Shown here piece after piece: positions 23,950-35,337 of a DNA stretch of 64,000 nt (positions are counted from its first letter, which is position 1; every line of letters starts with the position of its first letter). The notes beneath the pieces are model-generated. The model was not told the origin of the DNA. It worked only from the letters and a program-made list of their open reading frames with translations, and did not search any database. Origin of the DNA: Amoebophrya sp. A120 (taxonomy: Eukaryota; Sar; Dinophyceae; Syndiniales; Amoebophryaceae); NCBI GenBank assembly GCA_905178155.1, contig CAJINV010000003.1, positions 9,245,979 through 9,309,978 of the forward strand. Direction: 5' to 3'. The position numbers were made by a program, and so were the translations under genes.

Positions 23950-25111
23950 GGAAATGCTTCCGTTGAGGAAAACCGCAAGGCCCTGGGAAGTGCTTTGTAG
24001 GGGCGGGAAGGGGCACGCTTTTTCGTATGATAAGAACTGCTCGTGATTGAGCAACCGATAATCAAGCGTCTTCAGCGCCCACCGTTGCACCTCCATCAGA
24101 TGCTTCTTAGGGTACACGGGGTACATGTCCTTCTTTTCCTTGTACTGGGACGGAATCCACCCTGCAAGTCGTTTTTGTTTTTCTTTATAATTTTGGCCAG
24201 GCCGACATCGAAGCAGTCCTCCAAGCAGCAGGCCAGCGCATCTCAAATCAAGAATTTAGTGGTATAGGTATTGAGAAAACAAAGGGACGACAAATAAAAA
24301 GACAAAAGGGAAAAACTATACGGAAGACGTAGTCGAACCACCACTTGAAATGACCCGGCTCGTCGAAGATGACAAGCGTGGCTATGCGAAGCAAGATCGT
24401 GAAGATCTTTCCGTTTGTATCACGTTCAAAATTGCCCCCACCACACTGCTACCCCTAAAGACAGCCCTCATGTCTGCTACTTCCGTGAAACTACACGCAG
24501 TGACTTAAAAATTGCTACCAGATACTGATTACTTAATCATCGAGGACAGGAGGCTTGCTTTGGTGAGTAGTTGAAGGAGACCTTTTTGCACAAGATAGAT
24601 TTCCGCATCATCCGCTGCAAATTTGCCCTTATTCTCTCGCATCCAAGCGTCGTAGTTGTTGTACGAGGCAGGCCTCGGCATTACGGGCTGGCCGCTTGCT
24701 ATCGCAACAAAAAACTGTTTCTCTGTAAACTTGTAATGCAGAAAATGTATCTGAGAAGTATTTGTCTTGCTACACATGCAAGACAATGGATTTTTAGCTG
24801 TGTTTTCTCTTAGGAATCTCGCATGGCAAATTTTCTCTATGATGTAGAACAAACTTGTGATGCAAAACTTGCAAAATCCTTACAGTGAAACACTTTTTTC
24901 GTGCGATACTTGCGTTCTTCTTGCGATTGAGTGGCGGCTTGGACCCCGTCGGGTTGTGATCTTGGTCGTACCGCCTATATTCATCCTCCCATCCGTAAAT
25001 GGCTGCTCGCTGGTCCATCACCCAGAGCTCCTCATCAACCGGAATTTTCTCTTCTGGGTCGATAGTATGTGGTGGCGTGGGTGTGTCCTTAGGCGCTTCG
25101 TCTATCCTACA
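23950..25111 (-). CDS. Unrecognised multi-exon gene with a membrane segment and one introner
   Basis: The first visible exon starts after an AG at ~25111 and reads IDEAPKDTPTPPHTIDPEEK, then VDEELWVMDQRAAIYGWEDE. Removing the introner at 24700-24908 joins LNRKKNASGQPVMPRPASYN and continues to VQKGLLQLLTKASLL near 24540. A second exon (about 24318-24440) encodes GKIFTILLRIATLVIFDEPG followed by HFKWWFDYVFR, with a likely membrane span. A third (24030-~24170) encodes WIPSQYKEKKDMYPVYPKKH. A Leu-rich segment at 25600-25677 could be an upstream signal peptide exon, without a visible ATG. I do not recognise the protein. Aromatic and charged content suggests an organelle or endomembrane protein, which is a guess. 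Confidence 0.45.
24700..24908. mobile_element. Introner element, family D, in the unrecognised gene at 24-25 kb
   Basis: The 209-bp element begins TATCGCAACAAAAAACTGTT and ends with the imperfect complement of it (AAACACTTTTTTCGTGCGATA-like). The TSD CTTGC occurs at 24695-24699 and 24909-24913. Excision joins LNRKKNA to SGQPVMPRP in frame. Confidence 0.85.
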
Positions 25112-25114
25112 GAA

Positions 25115-27600
25115 AAGCAGAGCTACTAGTACAATAAACTTTATCTTTTTGTCTCAGCGTTTACCCGTAGTATTGTACCCTGTGGTACTCATCACATTGA
25201 GATTGAGTAGATACAAGTATCCAAAAGGACACACATATAGGTACTTTGAATAGCGCGCTCGCATTCCTTCGTAGCTTCTCTGGTCAGATACTTGAACTTA
25301 TACAATAATATTGACGTGCCTGCTCTGAGTCTGACAACTCTGTCTTGTACACTTGCATGGGACACTTCGCCAAGTAAGTGTTCGCGATTTTATACAACTT
25401 GGGCTAGGCGGAGAGAAAAGCCGTGACTATGCAAGCGCTTTTCTGTATGATATTTTCCTGCAGCTTCACAAAGTACCACGACCCAAGGGCTAAGACGGCT
25501 GTGAAGAATGATGACAGTTTTCGTTTGTGTGGTGCAAGGCAGCAGCATCGCTTGCCCGCCCGTGCAAGGACTAGCACAGCGGCTTTCTTCCTCTAGCTGA
25601 GGTAAAGACCGCCAAGCAAAGCTTTCGAGCGGAAAAATCAGTAGCAAAAGACGGAGCCATCGGTCGTGGCCACTCAAATGAAATCAAAATCATCTCATTC
25701 AGATACAATTACAAATCCATTTCTATTTGTTGCGGGGGCAAATTAACAAAAAACAAAAGTATCATAGAAAAGTTTTTCATCGGGTGAGGAAAGATTTTGC
25801 AAGACACTAAAGCTGTATTATACCAGAAACATGCTCGCTTGCGTGCATTCGGAATTCTTTCATCAGCTGGACGGTATTGCGGACACTCTGCCATATGGGA
25901 AGACTGAGGCGAACGTTTATCAAGACAACCATGCGCCGGACCATCTTCACCAGAACCCTATTCACTGCAAATGTGTCATGGCCATATCAAGACAAAAGAA
26001 CTACATGGCGACAAGTAGCTCCCACACACACATCTTCCAGCCTCGTTGTCCTTAATTAAATTTCTAAGAACTTTGATATATTTATAAGTCGCTCTCGTCG
26101 GAGTATCCCAGTGTCAGTACACGATTTTCATTTTGATTTTGGGTGCTATAATGAAGTCGCAGCGCATTTGCTAAAAATACTCTACTAGACCCCGAGGTGG
26201 CAAGACAATATTTGGGAAGGACAGAGGATACATTTTCCATTTGTAAAAGCAGCTCGACCTATTTATTATGAATGCATATCACCTTCTTCATTGTCTAGGC
26301 GACCACAACACACTTGCCAGCGATAATCGAAATCGAGCTTCGGTTCGCGCCTGTCGATGAAGAAGCGGAAAAGCATACAATCTATAGAATAGGACATCAA
26401 ATGTGAAATGCTAGAGGTACGAGGATCCAGGTGGGGCCACGTATGCGCATCCTGGTTTTCGTTTTCATGTCTTCCCCGTACGATGTGCTGAAGTTGCATT
26501 TTAATAGTGAATCAAAAACTGAGTACTTATATACCAAAATGTGTGCTGCCTGGAATTTAAGTCGTCGCGCATGTACTTCACTGAAACTTCGTCGGAGTCG
26601 GTCCTTGCGCTCGGGACTCAAAATGAAAACATTCCCCATCAAAGGTGAGTCATACACAATGCAAAGTTCTTGCTCTACTTGCTTACAAGAAAATAGCTCG
26701 CCGTACGTGCGCTTTGTTTCGTTTATCCTTTTCCTGCGATGCTTAGTCTACAATTGATGCTGGCCAAGCAAATAGATCTAAGTACTATATGCTCTCCTGG
26801 GTGGGCAATGTTTGACTCTGCTTACGCTTGCAAATCGTTTCCTGCCCTCGTCTATAAAGACGCGGAACGTGTTTAGCGTCCGCCTATGGATTGCAAATAT
26901 GTCATGGCCATAGAACTTACCAGGGCACTTGCCTAGCGAAAGTAGTGCACTTCCAAGGCGTATTGCCCTACACAGAAGCTTAAACGAAGCTGTGTTCCTT
27001 TCGCATGACATGCAGTAATCACCAAAATCTATAAGACCAGGGCTCGGTATCTAGAGGTCCATGGTCTTGACATCTTTGCAGCGCGTACAGTCTGCTGTCC
27101 GGCTTCAACCAACCTTGCTGCTCGTCCGTCTGTCAATTCATAACATCGATCGTCGCTTCATCTCGCAGTTGTGTTCAAGTCGCAAGTCGACTCGAACTAA
27201 TACTAAACAAATCCAAACGCAAATAAGTAAAACAAGTAAAAAAGCTTCAATCAATACCAGGCAAGGACTGGAAGCTTGGGTCGATGCCCCGGACAAAGAC
27301 GGCGGAAAAGAATAGAGGGAAAGTCAGTGAGCTTAAGTGACACTACAGGAATTACTAGCCCCGAAAAATATAATCGAAGTTGCCATGAATTCCGTATCCT
27401 GATCTACTTCCTTGATATGTTTAAAGTGAATCTGCGCGTTTCATTCTTGTACGTAGTTGTCGCCTCGCCGCACAGAGAGGAAAGAACTCTATGAACTCTG
27501 ATGCAACATCAGACAGAGTGATGCAAACAAGAAGAACCAAGGCTCCTATGTATGGGCTGCCATGCGTTTACTTTTTCGGGGCTCAGCTTGCTGTGGAAAA
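25115..27600. other. Sparse region with two unpaired introner-like ends
   Basis: No gene is supported. Two same-orientation copies of TGCAAATRTGTCATGGCCATA occur at ~25964 and ~26892. Each is preceded by TAT like a family A introner terminus, but neither has an identifiable matching end or TSD. Short minus-strand frames at 26266-26657 could be exons but show no motif. Confidence 0.35.
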
Positions 27601-27612
27601 TGAAAGTCACCT

Positions 27613-29506
27613 CTAGATTTCCCGTTCATAACACACACACGACTCGCTCTTGGGAAAAGGAATGCCGGCAAGTCCCAAACCGTGCGGGCCAAAATGCCGG
27701 GCGGCATAGGTTCTCTCCAACTGGTCTCGAGGGCTCGGGGTCGGCAACCCGTACGATGACCTTGAGCCCCTGCAATGAGGACCGACGAGATGGGGTGTTT
27801 GCAGCGATGGCGTCGACTGCGAGGCTGCAGTGGTGCTCGGGGTATCGGCGACGCTTTGGCTGCCTGAGCGGTGGCTGATAATATCCTGGTTATGAGGTGA
27901 CGGCGTGGCTCGGCTCAGCGACTCGCTTTCGGATGAGGCACCCCGCCCGCGCTTGATTCGTGGCGGCGTTCCTAACCCAAGTGCGGCGCTCGAAGACGAG
28001 TTGTCCCCATCCATGCCCGTGAGCTGAATCTCCCAACTTCCCGAAGAAGACCCTGTGCCAGAGCAGGTGCCGAACTGTAGACAACATCCCTCGTCACGTA
28101 GAGGCGCGCTTTCGTAGGTGTCGGGCGCGGGTCCCGCTGGTCCTTCGCAGGGTCCCATCTCCTCGGGCATGCGGTCGATGTACACTTTGTGGAAAGCCTC
28201 GCGCTCAGCCGGAGTGAGGTTCTGAAAACCCGGCACCTTCCACAGGGACTCCCAATTGTCCTGTGGTCGGCGTGGAGGTTGAGGATGAGGATGCGCGCCG
28301 GTATTACCGCCGCTAGAATGGTCGCAACTAGAAGTAGAGCACATCGGCCTCGGCGCGGACGCGGTCCCCATTTTTGTTGCTGGCGCCCGCTGCTGGACAG
28401 ACGCTGCGCATGCAGGCTCCACTGCGCCTGCTGTGGTTCGTGGCAACGAAGGATTGTTCCCAATGTTGTTGCCGGACCGCGGCGGAGGCATCGGATGCAG
28501 GGTCAAAGAATTCGCTGAGGGCACGCCCGGTTTCCGGTTGTTTGCTGCGGCGCCGGGCGGACCTTTTGTCCCGCTAGCACTCGTGCTGGTGCTGCCAGCA
28601 CCCCACGGTACAAACCCTCCTGTCTGCGCGGCGTCGAACGCGCCCTTGGACAAGGCGCCCTTGGACATCAACGCTTCTAGAAAAGTTTTCTGCCGCTTCG
28701 GGCGCGGTTGCGAGCCAGGCGACAGTATGGATTGCAAAAATGTCTGGGTCTGGAAAAATGCAGCAGTTTGTCATGCAGATTTGCATGGCCCATGAGGTCT
28801 GTGATGCATGCCACAGCGTCAGAGATTTTGCGAGGGTTTTCTGATGCTCATACCGCATGAGAAATGCCCTCTCCGCGTAGCACAAATTAGACCTCTTTTG
28901 CTGTTCATGCAATACAGATTTTATGTAGATTCCAGAAGTAGCATGACAAGTTGTATTCTTCCAGACCCAGACATATTTGCATTTGATAGACAGTGACAGA
29001 CTCCCGATGTCTGCCTCGATCCCCGCCATTTCTCGATCCACCTCATGGTCATCATAGCCGCCGGGGGGGCCTCCACCTCCACACGCTTCGCCGGTTCCCG
29101 CTGCCTCGTCGGAGGAAGATGGAAAGCCGATAAACTGATGGCTTACACGGTGGAGCTGGTGAGAAGACGACGGTGGTGCGCTGCCCGGCGTGCTAGCTTG
29201 TGAGGAAGCGGCGGCGTAGGGAAATAGAACGTTTCGCGATGTTTCCCCAGAAAGCCGAAACTGGTCTCCACCTCGATCTCTGTGGGTGGTTGCGTGAAAC
29301 CACCAAACCAAAACCCTGGAGCACCCCCGAAGCAGCACGGTCGATCCCCCTCTCCATACGGCGAGCCGCCGTTGCTGGCCACGCGCCCCGTTTTCGGCTC
29401 TCTTGTTCCGCCGATCAAAGAAAAAAACTGCGCTGTGCGACGAGTTCGTATACAAAACAACTAGATTGCAGGTGCACAGGCAGCGCAACCGTTTGCGGCA
29501 CTGCAT
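27613..29506 (-). CDS. Unrecognised Pro/Ser/Gly-rich protein, split by an introner
   Basis: Two minus-strand exons (28994-~29500 and 27613-28725) join across the introner at 28726-28988 to give GIEADIGSLSLSPGSQPRPK and then KRQKTFLEALMSKGALSKGA. Most of the protein is low-complexity and probably disordered. The best candidate for a folded or conserved block is NWESLWKVPGFQNLTPAERE, followed by AFHKVYIDRMPEEMGP. KRQK and KRGRG could be nuclear-localisation motifs, which is an inference. The reading frame ends at 27613. The N-terminus is uncertain: exons at 29.8-30.4 kb may belong to the same gene. No family was recognised. Confidence 0.5.
28726..28988. mobile_element. Introner element, family A, in the Pro/Ser/Gly-rich gene
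   Basis: The 263-bp element has ends TATGGATTGCAAAAATGTCT and the complement ending ACATATTTGCATTTGATA. The TSD GACAG occurs at 28721-28725 and 28989-28993. Excision joins IGSLSL to SPGSQPRPK in frame. It is almost the same length as, and homologous inside to, the element at 15768-16029. Confidence 0.92.
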
Positions 29507-29874
29507 TAGCTCCTGCCAAGGCGAACCAGAAACTGCCCACGACCTCCCTCAATTTCCTGAACCTAAATACCTGCCTGCACTGCGGTGCATTGTTGAGAGC
29601 CAGGCATCTCGAAAGACGCAACACCGCCAATGGGAGCAGTACAGGAACGCTCAACTTCAACAATCGGGGAGGTCCATGCATACTTAAAAGCATACAAATG
29701 TATACAAAAACGCTACCGCAGCTGGTACGTCGTCGTGTAAACAATAATCAGAGAGCTTTGCTGTTCTTATGGTCGCTTTCTTTCTCGCCTGAAAACAAGT
29801 ATAGTAGGTCAACATAGAAGAATACCTAGAAGTATTGCGCATCTTCTGCAAAGAAATGCCGAATCTCTTACCAC

Positions 29875-30435
29875 AGCTTTTTTCTTGGATATCTCCACAT
29901 TCTCGCTCGCAACGGGCACTGACCGGTCGAGCAAGTGCGGCAAGTGGTTTTCCAAAGCCCTGACGACCTCAAGGAGAGTGCTGGAGCTAGGCAGACAGAT
30001 GCGCTGGCGCGGCTGCAATTCTGCTTTACAATATCTAACAGTCCTCTGTGCGAGAACTGAAAGTGGAAATCGCGTGAGCCTGAGCCGTAGGCGCCTCCAC
30101 TGCCATCACACCCAAGCAGCTGCCGCTGGACAACTGAATCCCTGAAGACGCTACTGATTCTTTGAAAGGGCGGCCCTTTGACCGGTAGGATCGTGTCGAT
30201 GAGAAAGACGCAGCTACTTTATTATTGCTGAAAAAACCGCCCGTAGTTGAATTGCGTGTTCTGCTACGTCGCACCTCGGCCATGTCCAGCGAAAAATCGA
30301 CGCGGTGAAGGTCGTCAGTTGGTAAAAATAAATCCCCGCAGCAGTACTCGTATTTGCAGATGTTCGGGTCAATCCTCGTAGTTGCCCTCCTCGAGACGAA
30401 GGGTGTTCGGTGTCAATCCACCCCGAGGAAGGCAA
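29875..30435 (-). CDS. Possible exons of an unrecognised gene, perhaps the 5' part of the 27.6-29.5 kb gene
   Basis: The minus strand from 30283 reads MAEVRRSRTRNSTTGGFFSN and then a Ser-rich stretch. A second frame starts after an AG near 30061 and reads TVRYCKAELQPRQRICLPSS, then LLEVVRALENHLPHLLDRSV. The amphipathic LLEVVRALENHLPHLL stretch looks like real coding sequence. No domain was identified and the donor between the two frames was not placed with confidence. Confidence 0.3.
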
Positions 30436-30439
30436 GTCG

Positions 30440-32030
30440 CTTGTTTGTTCTGCACGAGAACGTTCGAGTGCTCCACCTGCGCTCTTGTTAGAAGTCGAAG
30501 CTGATGATACGCACTTGGTATTCAGGTTCTCGGTCGAATCCCGAAATAGAAACTATACTAGATTGCCTCCATGATCAGTCGGTATTCGATCTGCAGAGCC
30601 GTCGCAGTGCTAGCAGCTGCATCTAGCATTGCGGCGGCCCCGAAGGCGGAAGCTCACCAAAAGTTTCGAGGACCCGGGATGTGTGGGCTCTACTAGTAGC
30701 AGTAGCAACTTTACCGCGCTGGCACTGCAACCGTGGTCATCGACTGATTTGCCTCGGATGACGTCACAAGACTATATGGCTCGGTTCGTTTCCGGCATCG
30801 AGTCGTCAATGATGAGCCGGGTTGCTCGAGCTGTTCATCCGCATCCACAGGAAGTATCTGCACCCCCGGCAAGGCGACGCTCTTCAGGAACTCGATAGCG
30901 TTAACCCTGCTCCGGCAGGACTGTCTGTACTATGTCTAAAAAAAGTAATTTGCTGTACTCTGCATTCATTGTTCTATGACTTAGCGCCAGGATTGTTCCG
31001 ACCCTGGGTTAGACTATCCTCGTAATTCACACGTAAAGATGTTGGCACTTTGGGCCCTACTATTCACAGGGTAATAATGCTTGAATACGTACTCCGTTCC
31101 AGGTTGAGTCTTTGTCTTACAACTCTTGCTATAGGTACATTTGCCTTCATGAACGACCACATCACCATACTCATACAGAATGGCTTATCACGATAGAAAG
31201 CGAGGCATACAGAAGCTTTTGGTCGCTTGATCAAATAGGGTTTGGTCTATAGGAACTACTACAGTATCAATAATTTTGCAGATATTCTTTCACTGCCATC
31301 CTGTAATGTTGGTCAAATGAATCGACTCGGTGAATATGAATGATCGTCCCACCAACAGTGATCTAGCAGCATCGCAACAACAACAACTACAGCTTCGCTT
31401 CCATAGGAGTAACTTGATCTTTTTATCGACGCGATCTGCTTCTGCATCCACGCAAAACTAATCGCATACTACTTGCTCTGTGGCCTCTTTTGCGCTGCTA
31501 GTCATCGTCGGGCACCCACTACTTAATGAATATTGTGGCTGTAGGTTAGTAGATCCAAATATCAGCGTCTATAACTATATAAACATTATTGACCTCGACG
31601 CAAGAAATCAAGAATAATAAATAAACTAATTTCTGAACATAGTTGCTGACGTCGCGCGAAGAAAACACGCACAAGCCGTGCACTTGGATGCAGTCAAGTA
31701 TTTCTAGATCTCGGCGTGAAAGCTCAAATCATGCTGCGTGGTGGAACGGCGCTATCAAACGTTTTCAGTTCACAAAAGATGCATTTTCCATAATTACACT
31801 TTAACTTCCAGAGAATCTGTGCTAAACCATTTATACACTCATGATTCATACTGCTATTTCTATTCATTCTGAGGTACTCAATAGACGTTCGCCTGGCGGC
31901 CACTCGGCTGCATATATGGCATGCGCAAAAAAGGGGTGTGAAACTGCATCTACATCTAGTCGACAACAACATTAATCTTAGTGCGTGTTTCGGTCAGACG
32001 GTTACTTTTTGTGTATCCACCTAGTGCGTA
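30440..32030. other. Gene-poor stretch
   Basis: No frame above 90 codons, no RNA gene and no repeat was recognised. AT content rises between about 31,000 and 31,980. It lies downstream of the GH27 stop codon at 32034 and may hold that gene's 3' region. Confidence 0.5.
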
Positions 32031-32033
32031 CTA

Positions 32034-34785
32034 CTACCACAGTGCCTTCCCAAAGTGTAGGACAGAATTTTTGTTCTGGCGGACCATCTGCTCGCGCTTT
32101 GCGAAGATAATCGTGATGCTGCCACCTCTTGCAGGAACGCGCACTGTAAATTTTTCGCCTACTATTGCACGATAGAATATCGTCTGCGTTTCTGGTGTCC
32201 GGTGGCGCGGCAGCACAGCTTCGTCGTTCTCGTTAGGGGTAACGAACTCTCGATGAGCATGCTGCACATGAAAGTCATCTGCAGCTTCCACATTGGTCAC
32301 CGACTGCTTCGACACTTGTTCAAAATTAGACGCTGTTAGAGCGCCGGTGTGTTCGGCCCAGGCGTCCACCCCGACAAGCTCGGTGCCATGTTGGAAAGCG
32401 GACAATGACATCTTCGCCCAACACGCTGCGTCACAAGACACATCGGCAGCAGCCGGTTTGAAATTCGTAAAGATCATCGCTATCGCAGAATGAGAGGAAT
32501 AAATTGCTCGCCTTTGCGATCCCACAGGCCCGGAAGATTGGTCGCGCACTTGGTCGCGCCGCTCATGATATAATTCAGGTGCGTCGCGGCTTCTGACGTT
32601 CTCTTTCAAGAACTTCTCGGTGAACCCTTTTTTGGGCGAGCAACGCAAAGGCCCTCCGCATTCTCTATCCAGATGATCCGCTGCACCGAGCAGGCGACCC
32701 AACCCGATGGAAGAGTGCTGCACGAGGTCGGAGGCAGTGAGCACAATCTCCCGTGCTGCAACGTGTGTGAGATCCAGAAAGCCGTAACTGACGATTCCGC
32801 CCTGCCGACGTGCCTGCTGGTTCACTGAAATCAGGAGCCCGTTGCGGTAAGTGGTGAGGTCCCACTCAGTGGGGCTGCGGCTGCTGACGTTTTTGCTTGA
32901 GTGCAAGAAGAACAGCTCAGACGACAAGTCCGGCCCAAATGCTGGGGTCGCCTCGCGATCCACCTGGCCGCCCTGCTCCTGATTTATTGTTCGTGCTCTA
33001 CCACCATAAAAATCCTCTTCATTCGTCTCTAACTCCCTGTGGTCTGCGAGTTCTTTGGGGCTCGGCCTGCTATCGAGGGGCGCACCGAGCAGGAGCGGGG
33101 CCCCGATCACGCAGTACAGCGAGAACTGGGTCCGGCTGACCGCTGGGTCCATGTAGATCAATTTTGCCTGCACGGACCGGTGCGCGGGGTTCGGTGAACT
33201 CGCAATCAGCATGTCCAGGTCATTCCAGCCGCCGGGACTGCCATACGCCTGCAGGTCCCGAAAGCGACGCAGTGCATCTAGCAATGACAATACGTCCGTG
33301 ACGTCCGCGGAAATGCGCCACATATTCGCAAGCGGGGCCCCGAACGGGGGCATGGCGTAGAACCGCAGGTCGGAAACAAAAGGGTGCTGCCAACCACCAC
33401 CGCACACGGAGTACAGTACCGGGTGTTCCCTCCGTTGGTTCTTCAGCAAGGCATCGCGGAAGGCCTGAAAACCGTCCAGTTCCGCCGTTTGGGTCTGCTC
33501 CGCATAACAGTTGTCGATCTTCACAAAGTCGACCGCCCAATCGATTGCGAACTGCCGTGCGTTATGGAAGCGTCAGGATCGAAATCGACAAAGGTGAAAT
33601 AATTTGCCATGCATAAAATGGATGCCAGTTGGAACCCAGTTTGTATAGTGGCGCATGACATTGGTGGTCTACGAGTTGCAGAGTTAGTGGCGCATGACAA
33701 ATTTCGGGAGCGCCAAAATCCAGTTTGTCATGCTGTTTGGACAAAGAAGACTACTCCTGTCATGCTACTCTAGCAGCACATCGTCTTCCCCCAAACAGGC
33801 TTGCAAAAATCGGTCTCCTCTGCCTGCTCCCCAACACAGGGGGCCTTGAGTGCCCCACATTCTCTGCATTACAAATTTTTCGACTTTGTCGATTTCGATC
33901 CTGACACTCCCATATGCGTCCACTGCTTCGTACTGGTGCGACCCCGGACGGCCGGCGCACGTTTCCGTGCCCCGGTCCGTGTAGATCCCGAATTTCAGGC
34001 CCAACGCGTGAATTTGATCGGCCACGGCTCGTATTCCGTTTGGAAACCGGTGGGGGTCGGCCACCAGTTTCTGGGTGTCCTGGTCGCGCGCGTCCGCCTG
34101 CCAACAGTCGTCGAGATTCACGTATTCGTAACCCAGGGCCGCGAGCCCGCTCTCTTTCAGGTAGCGGGCGCGCTCGAGCACGATCCTGAGAAAAAACATC
34201 CCCACGACGACCCAAGAGAGAGTCAAGATGAGAAAAAACTATTGCCCTTTTGGGTCGAGATGGCGACAACTCTGCAACACAAACCTAGAAGTTTTCGGCG
34301 CCACGCATGACAAGTTTGGAATGCTAGTGTAGTCGCATTCAGCTAAGCACTGTAGCTGCATCACAAACCGATCCCCGTCCTGATTCTGGCATCATGACAA
34401 ACTGCCAGACAGCATTGCAGAATGCTCCCCATGGGGCTGCGCAGGAGAAACGTCTGAGGCTTGCAGTTTTCCACCACATCCACAACTCTGGGGTGGAGAC
34501 GTTTTCACATGGGATAAGCACGATCGTTTCGTCTACATCGCAACCAACGTCGTTCCAACTATTGTAACCCATCGGTGGAAGGCGAGCAAGCCCGTTCTGC
34601 AGCGCTTGCGCGACCAAACCGGTCGAGGAGGAGGGTCGTGACACCGACAATGCTGAGAAACCTGCCAAGTGCAGGAATCCCATGAAGAAAAGCCAGCTAG
34701 AGACGTGGGCCGCAACTTGTCGAAGGCGAAGATTGAGCCAGAAGCAGACGCTATGAGTATGAAGCTCGCGCCCGAGGGACAACAT
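32034..34785 (-). CDS. GH27 alpha-galactosidase (or alpha-N-acetylgalactosaminidase), secreted
   Basis: GH27 enzymes hydrolyse terminal alpha-galactosyl or alpha-N-acetylgalactosaminyl residues in lysosomes, vacuoles or outside the cell. Exons 34522-34785, 33915-34181 and 32034-33557 (about 684 residues, in frame after removing two introners) show the family motifs in order: LPPMGYNSWNDVGCDVDET, GYEYVNLDDCWQ, FPNGIRAVADQIHALGLKFG, IYTDRGTETCAG, then DFVKIDNCY with the nucleophile Asp, WRISADVTD with the acid/base Asp, and GGWNDLDML. The hydrophobic N-terminus (SSWLFFMGFLHLAGFSALSV) fits a signal peptide, and a C-terminal beta domain follows with VGVDAWAEHTGAL. An insert of about 150 residues rich in charged residues separates the barrel from the C-terminal domain, making it longer than typical members (~400). 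Substrate preference cannot be read from the sequence. Confidence 0.93.
33563..33914. mobile_element. Introner element, family B, in the GH27 gene
   Basis: The 352-bp element begins TATGGAAGCGTCAGGATCGA and ends with the complement ending CTCCCATA. The TSD TGCGT occurs at 33558-33562 and 33915-33919. Excision joins GSHQYEAVDA to RQFAIDWAVDFVKIDNCY, exactly as the GH27 fold requires. The interior is homologous to the element at 12860-13157. Confidence 0.92.
34182..34516. mobile_element. Introner element, family E, in the GH27 gene
   Basis: The 335-bp element has its right end complementary to TATCCCATGTGAAAACGTCT, and the left end GATCCTGAGAAAAAACATCC is an imperfect match to it. The TSD AGCAC occurs at 34177-34181 and 34517-34521, and the next four bases (GATC) also match between the junctions. 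Excision joins VGCDVDETIVL to ERARYLKESGL, restoring the GH27 pattern. The TATCCC terminus is the same as that of the ~6-kb foldback element. Confidence 0.8.
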
Positions 34786-35337
34786 TAGGAACCAAATGCG
34801 TGGCGGGCAAAAATCCAGTCAGCGCGAAAACCAGCATGCCTCTTCGTCGACACACTCTCTTTTGATCGAAAAGAAGAAAGCAACCCGGTCCACGGAGGTC
34901 TCGCGTACACAAGCACGGGTATCTTAAGCAAGTGCAAACTGCCTTGGTTTGGCGAATTTTCCTAGATTCAAAAAAATTTTTGCCTCGCGATCTTTGGTGA
35001 ACAGAAGAAGCAGTAGACAACAGAGAGCTGCGACGCTCAAAAGCACGAAGGCATGCACTCACTCTATATGTCTCGAAAATGCGTCGATGCTGTTGTTTTG
35101 CGGCTGCTTCTTTCAAGCCACAAATGAAACCCTGTCGTTCTTAAGGATGTGCATTTGGCTTTGGGAGAGAGAACACGCAAGATCATAAGAGTCCTCCCTG
35201 TCAGTTTGTCACCATTCCAACCAGGTCTTCCTGAGCGTGACCACAGCTGTTCGCGCTACCAGTTGGAGAAAAAAGCAAGATGATTTGATTACACGGCGAA
35301 CAAGAACTCATTATATCATATTATTTTTCAGTTTGTT

